Notes: generated from the sequence alone by a model not told the origin. Counted from the stretch's first letter, positions 45,345-57,508 are shown. The stretch: 64,000 nucleotides of DNA from Sesamum alatum (GCA_034509735.1 JACGWO010000004.1:14489395-14553394), one strand, 5' to 3'. Translations and numbers: made by a program.

Positions 45345-46690
45345 GTCGAGGTTATGCAGATTGATGAGTTCTCCCAACTTATGAACTATCCAAAGGGACA
45401 CCAACCCCTGATAGTTCCATACTAACAAATTCATTGCTGCCACAACCTCTACTCTATTCGAATCCTCGTCTACCAAGTGTAGTCGTCGTTTGCTTTTGTG
45501 TATATGGATATCCTCAGGCCAAAACCGGAGATCCATGTACCTCATTTACATTTCGTTACTACAGCTGAATTGACAACCCGTTACCCCTTCTGTTTGGTTT
45601 CTAATTGTCCGTGGATTTCTACTGATGTGAAGTAAAGTGGGATGTTTACCAAATCTATTTTAGCTACTATTAACCATCGTTGTTGAGGGTTGTCTCAAGT
45701 ATGTATATTCGGCACTGAAGCTGGGACTAGGTCAAACTAAATAGGGTTGGTCGTCCTATCCTCTGTCATGTCCAAGTTCTTGCTATCCCCCTGGTCTATC
45801 ATCTTATCGTTGCACATATTCAAACTTTCTTTGTGCAATTGTGGTGAATCGTCAGTCCCACTCCATTGTGATGTGTCAAAGTCCCCAAAGATGGCTCCCC
45901 CTATTTTATTCATTGAATGTTGCAAGAATTTGTTCGTGGAGCCTCAGACCAAGTTCGTGAAGGTATTGGTGCTCGCGGCCAAAAGCCATGCGGCATCTCT
46001 AACCTTGGATCCACAAACCCCTCCTTAAAATGAAATTCACAGTACTTAGTGATGTGACGCAAGTTTCCACATAAACAAAAACTTGGGAGGCGTTTTGCAT
46101 GTGAACATCACTAAATGTTCACCGCCCATAGTTTTACATATCCTCAGGACTCCTATAAAGAATGATTAACATCAATTGTTGCCCAAATATGTAAGGTAGA
46201 ACCCTATGAGCACCCCGTATCGTCCATCTCTATGTTCTTGCAGCTACACCTAGGTTCATCTCGATGAGAGGCAGGACATGTATGTGGATGAAGAAGTCAC
46301 ACCAATTGAGATTTACTTGCATTGGATTCTCATGCACTTAGATCTTGTTAAGAATAAGGATATTCTCGTTGAAGCTCAAAGGATCCCTCAAGCGTACAGT
46401 TATGGTCGATAATATGATTAACACGGAGTAATAACCTCCTCTCGGCCAATTGTTTGATCTCCATCCCCATAACCAAGTTGATTATACCTTTCACCGACGT
46501 ACTTAGAGCTTCAAATTTATACAAGCGGTTAGCTAATAGTCTTTTCACAAGGTAGAGTAGGTTGTTATCTGAGTCTGCATTCCGAAGACCATCAGGTAAC
46601 ATGCACCCACTCTTTTCTTCCTCTTTTAACCTCAATCAATGTACCAATCTACGAATTTCACATTCCATTGAGCTAACATGAAGTGCAAGA
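45345..46690 (-). pseudogene. LINE ORF1 (DUF4283/zf-CCHC type) and the first codons of ORF2, decayed
   Basis: 46635-46348 matches the N-terminal ORF1 region of plant L1 elements (LYLVKRLLANRLYKFEALST, MGMEIKQLAERRLLLRVNHI, LEGSFELQREYPY). Decayed pieces to 46050 match its middle (IDVNHSL, LRICKTMGGEHLVMFTCK) and a worn zinc knuckle (FLFMWKLASHH). 45545-45345 gives the start of the endonuclease (MNLLVWNYQGLVSLWIVHKL, then GELINLHNLDC). ORF1 proteins bind the element RNA. Many stops show it is non-functional. The break at 45344 is the solo LTR. Confidence 0.68.
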
Positions 46691-46879
46691 GATGATACTA
46701 ATGTTGTGGAAATTGAGTGATGTAGCTTACATGAAAACCCCTCCAGCCTAGCACCCCTACGAAGCAAAAGTGTATCAAGTAGTGAGAAATTGATTGGAAC
46801 ATAAATAAAAATACATTAGATACATTTGGACGGAAAAGGAAAAACAAGAAAAAAAAGATAAAGACTGGTGTATGTTAAA

Positions 46880-47360
46880 CTAAGCAAATCAAAACAAGCT
46901 GAGCAAAGATACCTTGAATAGCTGCCAGCCATAACCCTAAAGCTCTGCACTTCTAGACCACGCCCTAATAGCACTCCATGGGAGCTTAGAAAGAGCCCAC
47001 ACTTGTCTTACAAAAGAGCATTCTAGGAACACATGCTGGGCATCGTCCCCATCCTCCCCTCATGTCATGCACTGCAACTCTACATTCCAGCGTTATCTGG
47101 CAAAATTTTTCGTTGTGGGGAGTGCTTTTTTGCTGAGGCGCCACAAGAAGATTTTGATTTTATTCAGTACTTTCATACTTCAAATAAAGCTCCAACTACC
47201 TGCAAGAAAGCTACATTAACGTGTTTGTTTGCCACCACTTTCCAAGGATGGGTTATATGCAAGGTGATAAGCAGACTTAACATTAAATTTACCATTTTTA
47301 TTGAAGTGTCATATGATAATATCAGCAAAACTTGATTGACTAACTGAGAATTTAATGATC
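46880..47360 (-). pseudogene. LINE ORF2 C-terminal fragment (connector and zf-RVT)
   Basis: On the minus strand: HFNKNGKFNVKSAYHLAYNP near 47320, VLNKIKIFLWRLSKKALPTT near 47150, then GEDGDDAQHVFLECSFVRQV and WALSKLPWSAIRAWSRSAEL down to about 46930. These are the connector and the zf-RVT domain of another L1-type LINE whose RT part is missing. It lies directly upstream of the ORF1 relic of the neighbouring LINE in the same orientation. Confidence 0.65.
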
Positions 47361-47499
47361 TCAGTGCCAGCTAGCTAAAAGGGTATCTGATTAAATCCAT
47401 ATTCCAACCACTTTGAATCAAATCAAGTCTGCAACACAAAGATATGGGATGATAGGGTTCTTCGGAGTGATCGAGAGGAAAGAAAAGAGCCTTGGTACC

Positions 47500-48600
47500 C
47501 AAGGATCACCCCATACATTTACATTCGAGCCATCACCAATTTGTCATCTCAAGCTAACTCTAAGAATAAGCCGTGCCATAACAAGGGGTTATCGAAGAAC
47601 AAGTCGAGTTGCACGCTTTCCCGTTCTCTTTGACCGATACTGCCAAGGATTGGCTCTATGCCCTCCCATCCGGATCCATCACCAATTGGAATGATTTGAA
47701 GAAGCGGTTCCTTGAAAAATACTTCCCTACTTTTAGAGCCACAACAATTCGGAAGGAGATAAGCGGGATACAACAGATTTCTGGGAAAGTCTCTTCGAAT
47801 ATTAGGGAAGGTTTAATCGATTGATGGAAAGTTTTCCTCATCATCAAATCCCACCGCATTTGCTAATTCACTACTTCTACGAGGGATTATCTGGCTACGA
47901 TAGGAGTTTCATTGACGCAGCAAGTAGAGGCTCTCTGTTTGACAAAACTCCCACCGAAGAACGCCATATCATCATGATCATGGCATCCAACACTCAACAG
48001 TTCAGAGTCCAAAATGATAACCCACAAAAGGGGTTAATAAGGTACATTTAGCTTCAGTTGATAACCGTTTGGATGAACTCACCGCCTTTGTCAAACAAAT
48101 TATTGCAGGAACTATTCATCAAGTCAAAGCTTGTGGTATTTACACTTCTTCAGGACATGTTACCGATATGTGCCCCATGCTTCAAGAAGAACCCACTGAA
48201 CATGCCGACATCGTTGGAGGATTTTCTGGACAGCAGCAACAAAGGAGATATGGCCCTTTCTCCAATACATACAACCCCAGATGGAAGGATCACCCAAATC
48301 TCAGTTACGACACCCAACCTCAAAATCCTTAGAGGTTCCAATACAGATCTCCAATGCCGCCTCCTCTGTCAAACCCCAAACCCAAGCACATCCCTTGAAG
48401 ACATGATGAAAATGCTTGGTACCAATGTTCAAAATTTGGAGTCCCACACTAGAACGAGCATTCAAAATATGCAAGCGCAGACTAGGAAGAGCATTCAAAA
48501 CTTGGAGGCGCAGATAAGCCAGCTAGCATTGTCGCTCAGTCAGTTAGAATCCAAAGGTATGCTGTCATCTCAATCTGTGATTGATCCTTAACAAAACGCT
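47500..48600 (+). pseudogene. Gypsy gag pseudogene
   Basis: 47609-47824 (LHAFPFSLTDTAKDWLYALP, ITNWNDLKKRFLEKYFPTFR, IRKEISGIQQ) and, in another frame, 47821-48051 (FPHHQIPPHLLIHYFYEGLS, RSFIDAASRGSLFDKTPTEE) are the retrotransposon gag domain. A third frame (48069-48332) continues with a linker and a worn zinc-knuckle-like stretch (TDMCPMLQEEP). Frameshifts near 47810 and 48050 break it. Gag forms the element particle. Confidence 0.8.
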
Positions 48601-48754
48601 AGTGCTATTGTTCTACATAGTGGCAAAAGGTTGAAACCAAACAGTAACGAAAATAGCACTAAGTGTGGGCACGTCTAGCGAGATGAATCAGAATAGGAAA
48701 TTGAGGTTCCACAAAAGCAAGTTGACAAGCATGATTCAGTCAATGCGGACCAAC

Positions 48755-49355
48755 TAGGGGTGGCAACTGGGTGGCTATGGGGCGGGTTTGGGTGGACCCG
48801 GGCCCCGCCCCGCCCTACCCTGCCCCCGTACAAAACCCGCTGAGGCGGGTCTAACCTGGTAGACCCAATTTTATTAATTTTTTTATTTTTTATTTGTTCT
48901 ACAATTTAAAAAAAATAAAGTTTAATATATCAATTACAAATAAAATTATTTGTTCATGATCTAACTCAAATTCAAGTCGAAAAAGAATTTCAAGTACAAA
49001 TAAACTTGTTCATAATAGAACAACTAAAACAATTCATATTAAATTATTGATTATACATTAGTAACAACTTTTTCGTCTTTCTCATCGTTAAGTATTGTGG
49101 GAAAATTTTTCAATTCATCAACTATTGAATGCGTACCTAACAATAAATAAATTAAATGATACAATATTTTGTTAGTGTTTATTTTATCATAATAAAATAA
49201 AAGAGAAATATATATATATATATATATTTAAACGGGGCGGGTCCGGGGCGGGTCCCGGGTCCCACCCCGTCTATAATTTTTTAGACCCAGACCCGACCCA
49301 TTAGGGGCGGGTTCGGGGCGGGTTTTGCCGGGTCCAGGTTGGATTGCCACCCCTA
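48755..49355 (+). mobile_element. hAT-like non-autonomous element, reference copy
   Basis: 601 bp with 12-bp terminal inverted repeats TAGGGGTGGCAA / TTGCCACCCCTA and perfect 8-bp target duplications GGACCAAC (48747-48754 and 49356-49363). Ends are rich in GGGCGGGT and CCCGGGCCCCGCCC; the middle is AT-rich with a TA repeat near 49210. It lies between gag and protease of the Gypsy relic, so it is younger than that element. No coding capacity. Confidence 0.85.
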
Positions 49356-49439
49356 GGACCAACCGAAGGTACTAGTGACGAAACCCCGTTTCCCAAAAAG
49401 ATTCACCAAGTCAAAAAAGGAGGAGGAACAAAAAGAAAT

Positions 49440-50245
49440 TATAGAAACTTTTCTCAAGGTTGAGGTAAACATCCCGCTGATCGATGCAATCAAGCAGATA
49501 CCCCGATACGCGAAGTTTCTCAAATAATTGTGCACTAGTAAAGGTAAGTTGAAGGGCAACGAACGTGTGAGCATGGGGGAAAATGTGTCTACAATTCTTC
49601 AACGTAAACTACCATAAAAATGCAAGGATCCAGGTACATCTTCTATCCCCTGTAAAATTGGTGTGATTGAGATAAAAAGGGTTATGTGTGATTTAGGTGC
49701 TTCCATTAACGTCATGCCTCTCACCATCTTTGAGTCCTTACATGTTAGTCCTTTGAAAGAAACAGGGGTTGTAATCCAACTTGCAGATCGTTCGGTCTTG
49801 TACCCTAAAGGGGTCTTAGAAGATGTGTTGGTACAGGTTAATGAGTTAGTGTTTCTTATAGATTTTTATATGCTAGATATGATAGGACAACTCTCCCAAT
49901 TCTACTTCTATCTTGTTAGGAAGATTCTTTCTAAAAAATGCTAGGACAAAGATTGATGTATATAATGGTACCCTAACTATGAAATTTGATGGTGAAATGA
50001 TACGATTTAATATCTATGATTCCATGACGTATCCTAGTGATGTACCAATTGCTTTACTTGTAGATGTTTTTGAACCTCTCATGCAGAAATTTTCAGGAAT
50101 CAATGGCGATCTCACACCATTACAAGTGCAAACTCTAAAAGAGATCATGGTTGTTGATCCAAAAATTGGTGAAAGTGTTCTCGAGCTTGAAGCTCTCCAA
50201 TCCTTACCTCATAACATTGCTGTCATTGAGGTACCACGATAGCAC
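49440..50245 (+). pseudogene. Gypsy protease pseudogene
   Basis: 49460-49660 matches the segment before the protease (IPLIDAIKQIPRYAKFLK, NERVSMGENVSTILQ, CKDPGTS). 49663-49944 has the aspartic protease core (RVMCDLGASINVMPLTIFES with D-L-G-A-S in place of the usual D-[ST]-G motif, then GVVIQLADRSVLYPKGVLED). 49913-50242 continues in another frame (LGRFFLKNARTKIDVYNGTL, MKFDGEMIRFNIYDSMTYPS). A frameshift near 49900 breaks it. DLGAS is normal for this lineage. Confidence 0.75.
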
Positions 50246-50608
50246 ACTAAACGTATCCCCTCTTTACTGCAGGCACTTACACTGGAATTCAAGGAGTTAC
50301 CTGAACACCTCAAATATGCCTCCTTAGGGGAAAATGACACATTGTCGATAATCATCTTTAGCACGCTTACTACCTTGAAAAAAGAAAAGTTACCTCGTAT
50401 GCTTCGAGAGTTTAGAGAGGCCATTGGATGGACTATCAATGACATCAAGGGGTTGAGTTCGAGAACTTACAAGAACAAATATTTTCATGACAAAATAAAT
50501 TTAAGAAAGAGTTCTCTTATAGACCTCAAAGTTTTCCTAGGTCTACACCATCGTCGGGTGCACTACATTGAAGAAGTGGACTTAGAATGCTCAACTTATT
50601 TAAGTTGA
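50246..50608 (+). pseudogene. Joined remnant of Gypsy RT start and integrase end
   Basis: 50250-50460 matches the lead-in to RT (LEFKELPEHLKYASLGENDT, MLREFREAIGWTINDIKGLS). Within the same frame, 50461-50530 then resembles the tail of integrase (YKNKYFHDKINLRKSSLIDL, KVFLG). All of RT, RNase H and most of integrase, normally about 2.5 kb, are missing between them. This is a deletion junction in an otherwise open frame of 88 codons. Confidence 0.6.
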
Positions 50609-52480
50609 GGCACAACAACATCTAGCCAAAGACGTTAAAGAAAGGAGCTACGTGGGAGGCAACCCAACATTTCTCTATCCCTCTTTGTAATTTTTTGTTT
50701 TAATTAGATAAGTGTTGTGAAACATGATGTCTATAAGCCTATTCATTAAGCATGCCCAAGCTTAACAGATTGAATAAAATCTGTCTGAATTCCAAAATTC
50801 GACCGACTTGTTATTTCTGTTAGACATGCCCACGCCTAACAGACCATTCCCATTTTTGAAAAGGGAGACCCACCTACTTTCATCCCCAAAATCTCTTGTG
50901 CGGCTAGAAAGGAGACCCACTTCACCACCGCGACACCACTCTCGGAAACAACCACTTGCGATGCCGCGCCTCTGCTCCTTCGACACCAGTGCCGCTGCCT
51001 GACAAAATCACCACCGCCGTCGTTGACCGTCGACACCACTACAGACTAATGTTGTTGCCGGCATCACAATCCCATCAATCGGTTTTCCCTGTTTCCCTCC
51101 TTCACATTCTTGTCTCCACTCCTTTTTTTTCTAATTTTATTGTGCAAACTTGAGCAATGAGTTGTCAAAAGCGAAGCTGGGGTGAACAGTCCTCTTCCTA
51201 ATCAGCGCCGCCGAAACCTCGTTCTCGTAGTCGGCGAGGCCTAACATCCTACCCCCATCCATTGAAGCACTTGGAAGACACCTCACGTTTCAATCCCGCA
51301 CCGCCAAGGACAGCTGTTGGACATGCACTTAGGGAAGCTCTCTTCCCTTCTCTCTCATTTTTTACGTTCTTGAGTTGCTTACATATGTCCACATTGAGGG
51401 CAATGTGGATTTAAGTGTTGGGGGGGGGGGGGTATATTTTGACTGTATATTTTAATTGTGTTGGCTATTCGGAAACTTGGTGAGTTTGATGGAATTTTTG
51501 GTTGTTGGGCGTTGCTATGAGCTTTTATGCGTGGTGCCTGGAAATTTTCAAAAGAAAGGCGTTTTTGGCTGAATGATGGAAAAAAAAAAATTGCTGAAAA
51601 TTATGGCTGAAAACTGTGCCTACAAAATCTTTTTGATCCACTCAATGATTGGATGACGTTGTATGTGAATAGGATAAATACTTCATGTTTTAGATGACCC
51701 ACAGTTTGAGAACTTGTCTTCATTATAATGATTTGAATAAAGCTCTATATGTATGAAATTAGTGGATCTAACACACCTTGTGAGCTGTTGAGCCTAAAAA
51801 TGAGAAAAAAAATCTTGATCTTGAAATAAAAACGGTTCCTTCTTCAAAGAATACTCCTGTGATTTTGACTTCATAGAACTTGCATGGAATCATGTTGAGG
51901 CCACACAAACATGCATGCATCTGAAAATGATAAAGGCACTAGGATTTAAACCACTTTTTGCCCAAAAAGACCACCACATTCTAACTTTAGCGAACCCACT
52001 TTGAGCCTTAAAGCCTTATTTTGGTTTAAAATCATCACTTACAAGCCTACTCCATTGTTCTTTCGGAACCTTGAAATTGAACCCTCTAAGAACAAACTAG
52101 AGCATCGGGGTAAACGAGCATGTGTTCTAAAGAAATAGTTCTCAAAACAAATATGTGGGTTTGAATTTTGTGAAATATATTCTAACACAAGTGGGATTGA
52201 AATCATTGTGGTTTTTCACTTTGAGTTTATATGTATTATCATTGTTACCTCGTTCTATGACTCATCACAAAAAATAAAAAATAAAGAGAGAAAGAAGAAG
52301 AGTGGCAGTGAAAAACAAAGAAACATTCTTGCCACAAAAAAGAAGAAAGTGAAAAAAAAGAAAGGAGGAAAAGAAAAAAATGGGAAACAATCTCCCGAGA
52401 GAAAAAAAAAAAAAAAAAAAAGAGGCATAGTTCGAGAAGTCTTAAAAATATTTGGGTGGATGGGTCACTTGAGAGCCTTG
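50609..52480 (+). other. Untranslated tail of the Gypsy relic
   Basis: No gene. It contains a GC-richer segment (50880-51340) with ORFs on both strands and no recognisable domain, the G13 tract, and a purine-rich run of A/G repeats (52265-52425) whose Lys-rich ORF (52208-52486) is a composition artefact. Confidence 0.5.
51420..51432 (+). repeat. G13 tract, probable internal polypurine tract
   Basis: Preceded by GGCAATGTGGATTTAAGTGTT, which resembles the motif that precedes the G-rich tract after integrase in Athila-like elements. Length 13 by count. Confidence 0.5.
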
Positions 52481-52621
52481 GAATAATTATTTACTCGTTT
52501 TATTGGATGCTCTATTTTGAACTCTTGGCTTTTGAACACCCCTTGCCTATAAAAAGGGGAGTGCACACCAACTTCCAATAGATTCTAGCTACTTGAAGAT
52601 TTAGAAGCAGACACCACCAAT

Positions 52622-52921
52622 TTGGAAGCTTGTGTCCAACCAATCTCTAGCACGGACACAGACACGGTGCACACTGCACAAAAGCTGCACAATAACGGAC
52701 AACTTGACAATATACCGGATAGCTCCACCTCCCTTCTGCTGGACACATTTCTGATTGAATTGGCAGAAAACCAAAGACACAAACGACACAATTCAAGTGA
52801 GGATGCCACCTCTTCCCACAAAACAACTGCTCCGCGCAACAAAGGTAAAAAGGCGAAAGGTAATAGCTCTCCAAAGACTCTTCTGAAAAGGAGTACAAGG
52901 TCCACTTCCTCCTTTTATTAA
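52622..52921 (+). pseudogene. C-terminal remnant of LINE ORF1
   Basis: An open frame of 99 codons with an acidic to basic tail (NKGKKAKGNSSPKTLLKRST) immediately before the endonuclease start. Position and composition fit the hydrophilic C-terminus of a plant LINE ORF1; no conserved domain is left. Confidence 0.4.
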
Positions 52922-53886
52922 ATGATTAAAATTCTTATTTAGAACATTCGTGGTATTGGAAAAGCTTCAAAATAAAAAATTCTTTGTGATTTGGTTTACG
53001 AGCATAAACCCCACATTTTGGTACTTTGGAATTATTTGTGCAACTTAATGAACACTTCTTCACTCGCACACTAGGATTTAATTCTGTTGTTGCTAACCTC
53101 AATAATAAAATTTGGTATTTCTACTCTCAAGTTGTTAGTATGCAGGTCCTTAGGGACAATCATCAATTCCTTCATGTAAACATAACATCAAGCTAATTCC
53201 TGAAGTGGTTCGATGCACCTTTGTTTACGCTAAGTGCAGTAGAACTCCAAGAAGGCTTCTATGGGAAGAACTTAACATTTTGGCCACAGAGGAGATGCCT
53301 GGGCTTGTTGGTGGAGACTTCAAAACCTTTTTGATAGCTAATAAAAACCAAGGAGGACAGATTGACACACATGGTCATATGGAGGATTTTGGAAACATGC
53401 TTATGGATACTGGACTCACAGATGCCGGATTCGAGGGAGAACCTTTCACATGGACTAACAACCGGGTGTGGAGGAGATTGGATAGAGTTCTCTACTCAAC
53501 AGAGTGGACTGATCTTTTCAACTATACTCGTGTCACACACCTACCAAGAAGAACTCCGGATCATCACCCACTGCTCGCCACTGCCTCTCACTCAAAGAAT
53601 AGAGGACCTTCCTCTGTCAGGTTTCAAAATATGTGGACTAAGCACCCTTCGTTTCGCCATACCGTGGAAAAATCGTGGACTCTCCCTATCAAGACTTGGC
53701 ATGTACCGATTCCAACATAAACTTTACCATACCAAAGAGCTCCTCAAACAATGAAATAAAGATACTTTCGACAATGGAGCAGGCCAAAGCCAAAGCTACA
53801 GAGATGGAGCAATAGTTTGACAACCATTCGTCTGAGAACCGCATGGAACTCAACAAAAGAAATGCGGAGTTGATACAGACCTTGAC

Positions 53887-55057
53887 TGTAACATACACAT
53901 GCTTTTTATACATGATTGAGAGACTAATTGATAATTATTAAGAAAATATAAATTTAATTACAAATTATATATTGAAAATTGAATAGATTAAAATTTGAAG
54001 GGAGTAAATTAGAGCTTTATAACATATTTGGGGGCAAATTACATAAATTAAGAAATTAGAGGATATTATTGAATTTCTTTATTATATAAAAAAGTAGAAA
54101 TTTAAAAAAAAAAAGAAAAAGAAATGGATAAAGATTGAAATGTGGAAGCAGCACGTGGTTGTTCCCTTGACCACCTAATCTTTACCTATATATATGTATA
54201 TTTATTGTTAAGAGTTATTTTACTTAACTAAACACACACACACACAAACCATACGCACGCACATGGACACACCCGAAGGTGAATGAAACAGGTAAGAACT
54301 TTTTTTTTAAAATTTATTACTAATTTATACAGTTATATAATTTGATTAGTGCATTTGTTAAATATGAGTTGTATTATCTAATGTACTATTTAATCGAAAA
54401 ATTCAATGAATTTGGGTAGTTATATAAATTAATGATCAGATAAATATTTAATTAAATCGAGGATATTATAGCCAATAAATTAGAATTTTTTAAACTATTA
54501 GATTTAGCCGTTGGTATAATTGACATACTCAAATTAATCGGGTTTACATGTTGGTGCTTAAGTAATTACTATAGTAGTGAATAATTGACGAAAATTAATA
54601 GGAATAGTAGAAAATTATGTTTTAAATATATATATATATATATTAGAATTTTGTTTTATATATGAGAAATATTGTATTTATTAAAAAGGAATATGAGATT
54701 TTTATAATAATTTTATTTAGGGATGCTAGCAAGAACCGTAGCTATAAAAATATGAGGGGTTTGATAAAATAAATTCTTATGAGTTCATTGATAAATTAGA
54801 TATATACCGGGGAAGTTTATAGTGTCTAGTTAGTTCGACGAAAAAGGAACGGAAGTTTGAATTTCAATATAAATGAAATATTAAAAGATCGGCGAAAATT
54901 ATACGAATATTATTTAGTAATTTCATTCGAAATTTACAATATATTCGATATATTGATTATAACATGTTATAGGACACGGGGATAAAGTAGAAGATTAGTC
55001 AGCTCCTTCTACTAGTATAGTCGTTTTGAGATCGAGATAAGTATAGTTAATTGCATT

Positions 55058-55097
<40 letters not shown>

Positions 55098-56072
55098 CGT
55101 GTGCATGATCTATTTATATATATGGAAATATATTCTTGTGATGTGTATGAATGACTTGTTGGCTATTTGTCTGTATTACTTGTTATACTGTGGAGTTGAC
55201 ACTATGTGACTATATGTGGTTATGGTGTATGGAAGTTAGATGGGCGATGGTGTGTACTATATGTGATTGCTAAGTGAAATTGAATGTTGAAGTTATTGAC
55301 GAGGATTTGATTGTTGAATGAATGAAGACGAACGGTGAGATTATTGGTGAGAATATTGTGAATTGGATAAAAAGATGGCTTACCTAACTGGGGGGGCATA
55401 CTGTAATGGCTTATGATAATATAATTAATGACGAACTGTGTGCTGTCATTGATCAATGGAGATGATGTGACATATCATACGAGCTGTGTGCTGTGTGGTA
55501 TCATTGATGATGAGGTATCATACGAGCTGTGTGTTGTGTGATACCGAGAAAAAAAAAAAAAAGAGATATTATGATTGAGGGGACAATAACCGGCAAAGAC
55601 CATTGAGTGATGCACTCCAGCTTGGGTAAGCAGGGCCTTAAGAAAATAAATAATAAAGTTGAGTATTATGTGTAGATTGATATATGATTGTTGGTATATG
55701 TTGTTTCTTATATTTGTTGTAATTGCATGATATTCATTTGATTGTTTATGTGCGTGTATATGTATATATAAGTCGATTACCTATACTTATTGAGTAGGTA
55801 GCTCATCCCTTGCCAATATTTTTCAGGATATAAGTCACAGTGACTAGCTGAATTGGATCATAAGTCGTGCTGCCAGTCTTATTAGGTGGGTTAGCAGTGA
55901 TATCTTGGGTTGAGATCTTTAGCTACATAACTACAGAGATATTAGATTTTTATTTGAATTTGTACTTCATGATTTATTGGTTTTAATATAAAATTCTTGT
56001 AAAACGGGTTTAATTATAGAAGATGTATAATAATTAGTGATATTAAAGCGTAATACTGTAGGGGATGCTACA
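53887..56072 (+). mobile_element. Solo LTR with perfect 5-bp target duplication
   Basis: Starts TGTAACATACACATGC and ends GTAGGGGATGCTACA; the outer bases form a short inverted repeat (TGTAACAT against ATGCTACA). It is flanked by TTGAC on both sides (53882-53886 and 56073-56077). At 2186 bp without coding sequence it is a solo LTR. It contains TA and TG runs (55060-55100), tandem copies of a GAGCTGTGTGCTGTGTGG motif (55430-55545) and ACCGGCAAAGACCATTGAGT near 55589. The lineage is not certain; long LTRs of this texture are common in Gypsy chromoviruses. ORF 55456-55220 is not supported. Confidence 0.78.
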
Positions 56073-57491
56073 TTGACCATTGAATCTGAATTTTGGAGAC
56101 AAAAAAGCAACTTCAAGTGGCTTGAAGTGGGGAAAAGAAACACCAAGTACTTCCATGCGTTAGTGAAGAAGAAACACACTCAATCCCGCATTCATAGAAT
56201 CCTTGTGGATAGCCAGGAAGTCATTGACCTCAACCAAATCAAAACCTCGACGGCTATGTATTTTGAGGATCTCGTTACTTCATCCACCTCACATGCTATG
56301 GAGTTTGCCACTCAGTTCTCTTTCCCCTCAATCTCCGATGAAGATAGAACTGCCCTCATTCCGTACCTTTAGAAAATGATATCAGAGATGTGCTTTTCAG
56401 CATCAGTCGAGACAGTGTAGCCGGCCCAGATGGGTTCTCTTCTGCTTTCTATCACAGCTGTTGGGAATTCATCAAACAGGACATCACTGATGTTGTCCGT
56501 GACTTTTTTGCTGGAACCCCTATGCCTAAAAGCTTCTTTGCCACTACGATCACTCCCATCCTAAAGGTGGACTCACCAAAATCGTGGAGTGATTTCTGCC
56601 CTATCTCCCTTTGCAATATCTCCAACAAGATTCTCTCCAAGCTCCTATACAAGAAACTTGTCCAGACTCTTCCACACCTAATCTCTCCATCACAGAGTGG
56701 TTTTGTCCCGGGCAGACTTATTGGGGACAACATCCTCTTTGCACAGGAATTGGTTCAGTCTATTGATGCGAGGAATAGTATAGGAAACTTGGTTATTAAA
56801 TTGGACATGGCGAAGGCTTATGACAGGGTCAAATGGAGCCTCTACAAAATCTTAGAAAAAATGGATTTTTCTACTCCTTTTATTCAGCTCATTAAAAATT
56901 TGATTCAAAATTGCTGGTTCACTGTACTTGTTAATGGTGAAACAGGTGGATTCTTCAAATCCGGTCAGGGCTGAGACAAGGAGACCCCATATCTCCAACA
57001 CTTTTCATTCTGGCAGTCGAGGCCCTTTCAAGAGGACTTGACCACCTATTTGACTACAATCCTCATATGTTCTACAAAACAGGGAGTCATACTAGAGTTT
57101 CTCACTTAGCTTATGCTGATGACGTGATATTATTTACTAATTGTTAGCATAACTCTCTTATTAAACTGATGCAGTTCCTTGAAGCGTACGAAGACATTTC
57201 AGGCCAAAAAATCAATCATGTTAAAAGTTCATTCATTCTGGAAAAAAAAAGCCAATTTGACTGCACATCGAATCATTTATACGACGGGGTTCTCCATGAA
57301 AAAGCTTCCCATTACATTTGGAGCCCCGTTGTCCAAAGGTAACAAAACTAAGATGTTGTATGATGACCTCACTAACAATATTCGTGCTAAAATTGCAGGT
57401 TGGCAACACCGGTTTCTCACTCAGGGAGGGAGACTCACCTTAATTAAGAGCGTTCTTATGTCCATGCCGGTTTTTTTGCTACAAGCCTTAA

Positions 57492-57508
57492 CCCCCCCCC
57501 CCCCCCCC
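57492..57508 (+). repeat. C17 homopolymer in LINE ORF2
   Basis: A run of 17 C interrupts the thumb region after LLQALT; the frame changes across it before GVIQKMEQLFAKYFWGS. Confidence 0.85.

Larger units (their letters stand above)
38900..46690 (-). mobile_element. L1-type LINE with both ORFs, split by a solo LTR
   Basis: Minus-strand order: ORF1 (46690-45450), ORF2 endonuclease start (45450-45345), interruption by a solo LTR (45344-42404), then endonuclease, RT and zf-RVT (42403-38900). The endonuclease motif sequence resumes across the interruption (LHNLDC before; DLVFLFQTKCKRRQC after), which shows that the two parts were one element. Heavily decayed, with no clear poly(A) tail at the 3' end. 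Confidence 0.72.
47405..52480 (+). mobile_element. Ty3/Gypsy (Athila/Tat-like) relic with internal deletion
   Basis: Order on the plus strand: gag (47500-48600), an hAT-like insertion (48755-49355), protease (49440-50245), the first part of RT joined to the end of integrase (50246-50608), then a non-coding region with the CCAAAGACGTTAAAGAAAG and GGGAGGCAACCCAA motifs common downstream of integrase, and a G13 tract at 51420-51432. No LTR was identified on either side; the right side is replaced by a LINE near 52500. Confidence 0.7.

Noticed and set aside
50762..51153. Overlapping ORFs on both strands in a GC-rich stretch
   Set aside because: Mutually overlapping frames without a domain, located in the untranslated tail of a Gypsy relic; kept only as a low-interest observation.
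52208..52486. Lys-rich 92-codon ORF
   Set aside because: Produced by a purine-rich A/G tract in the untranslated tail of the Gypsy relic.
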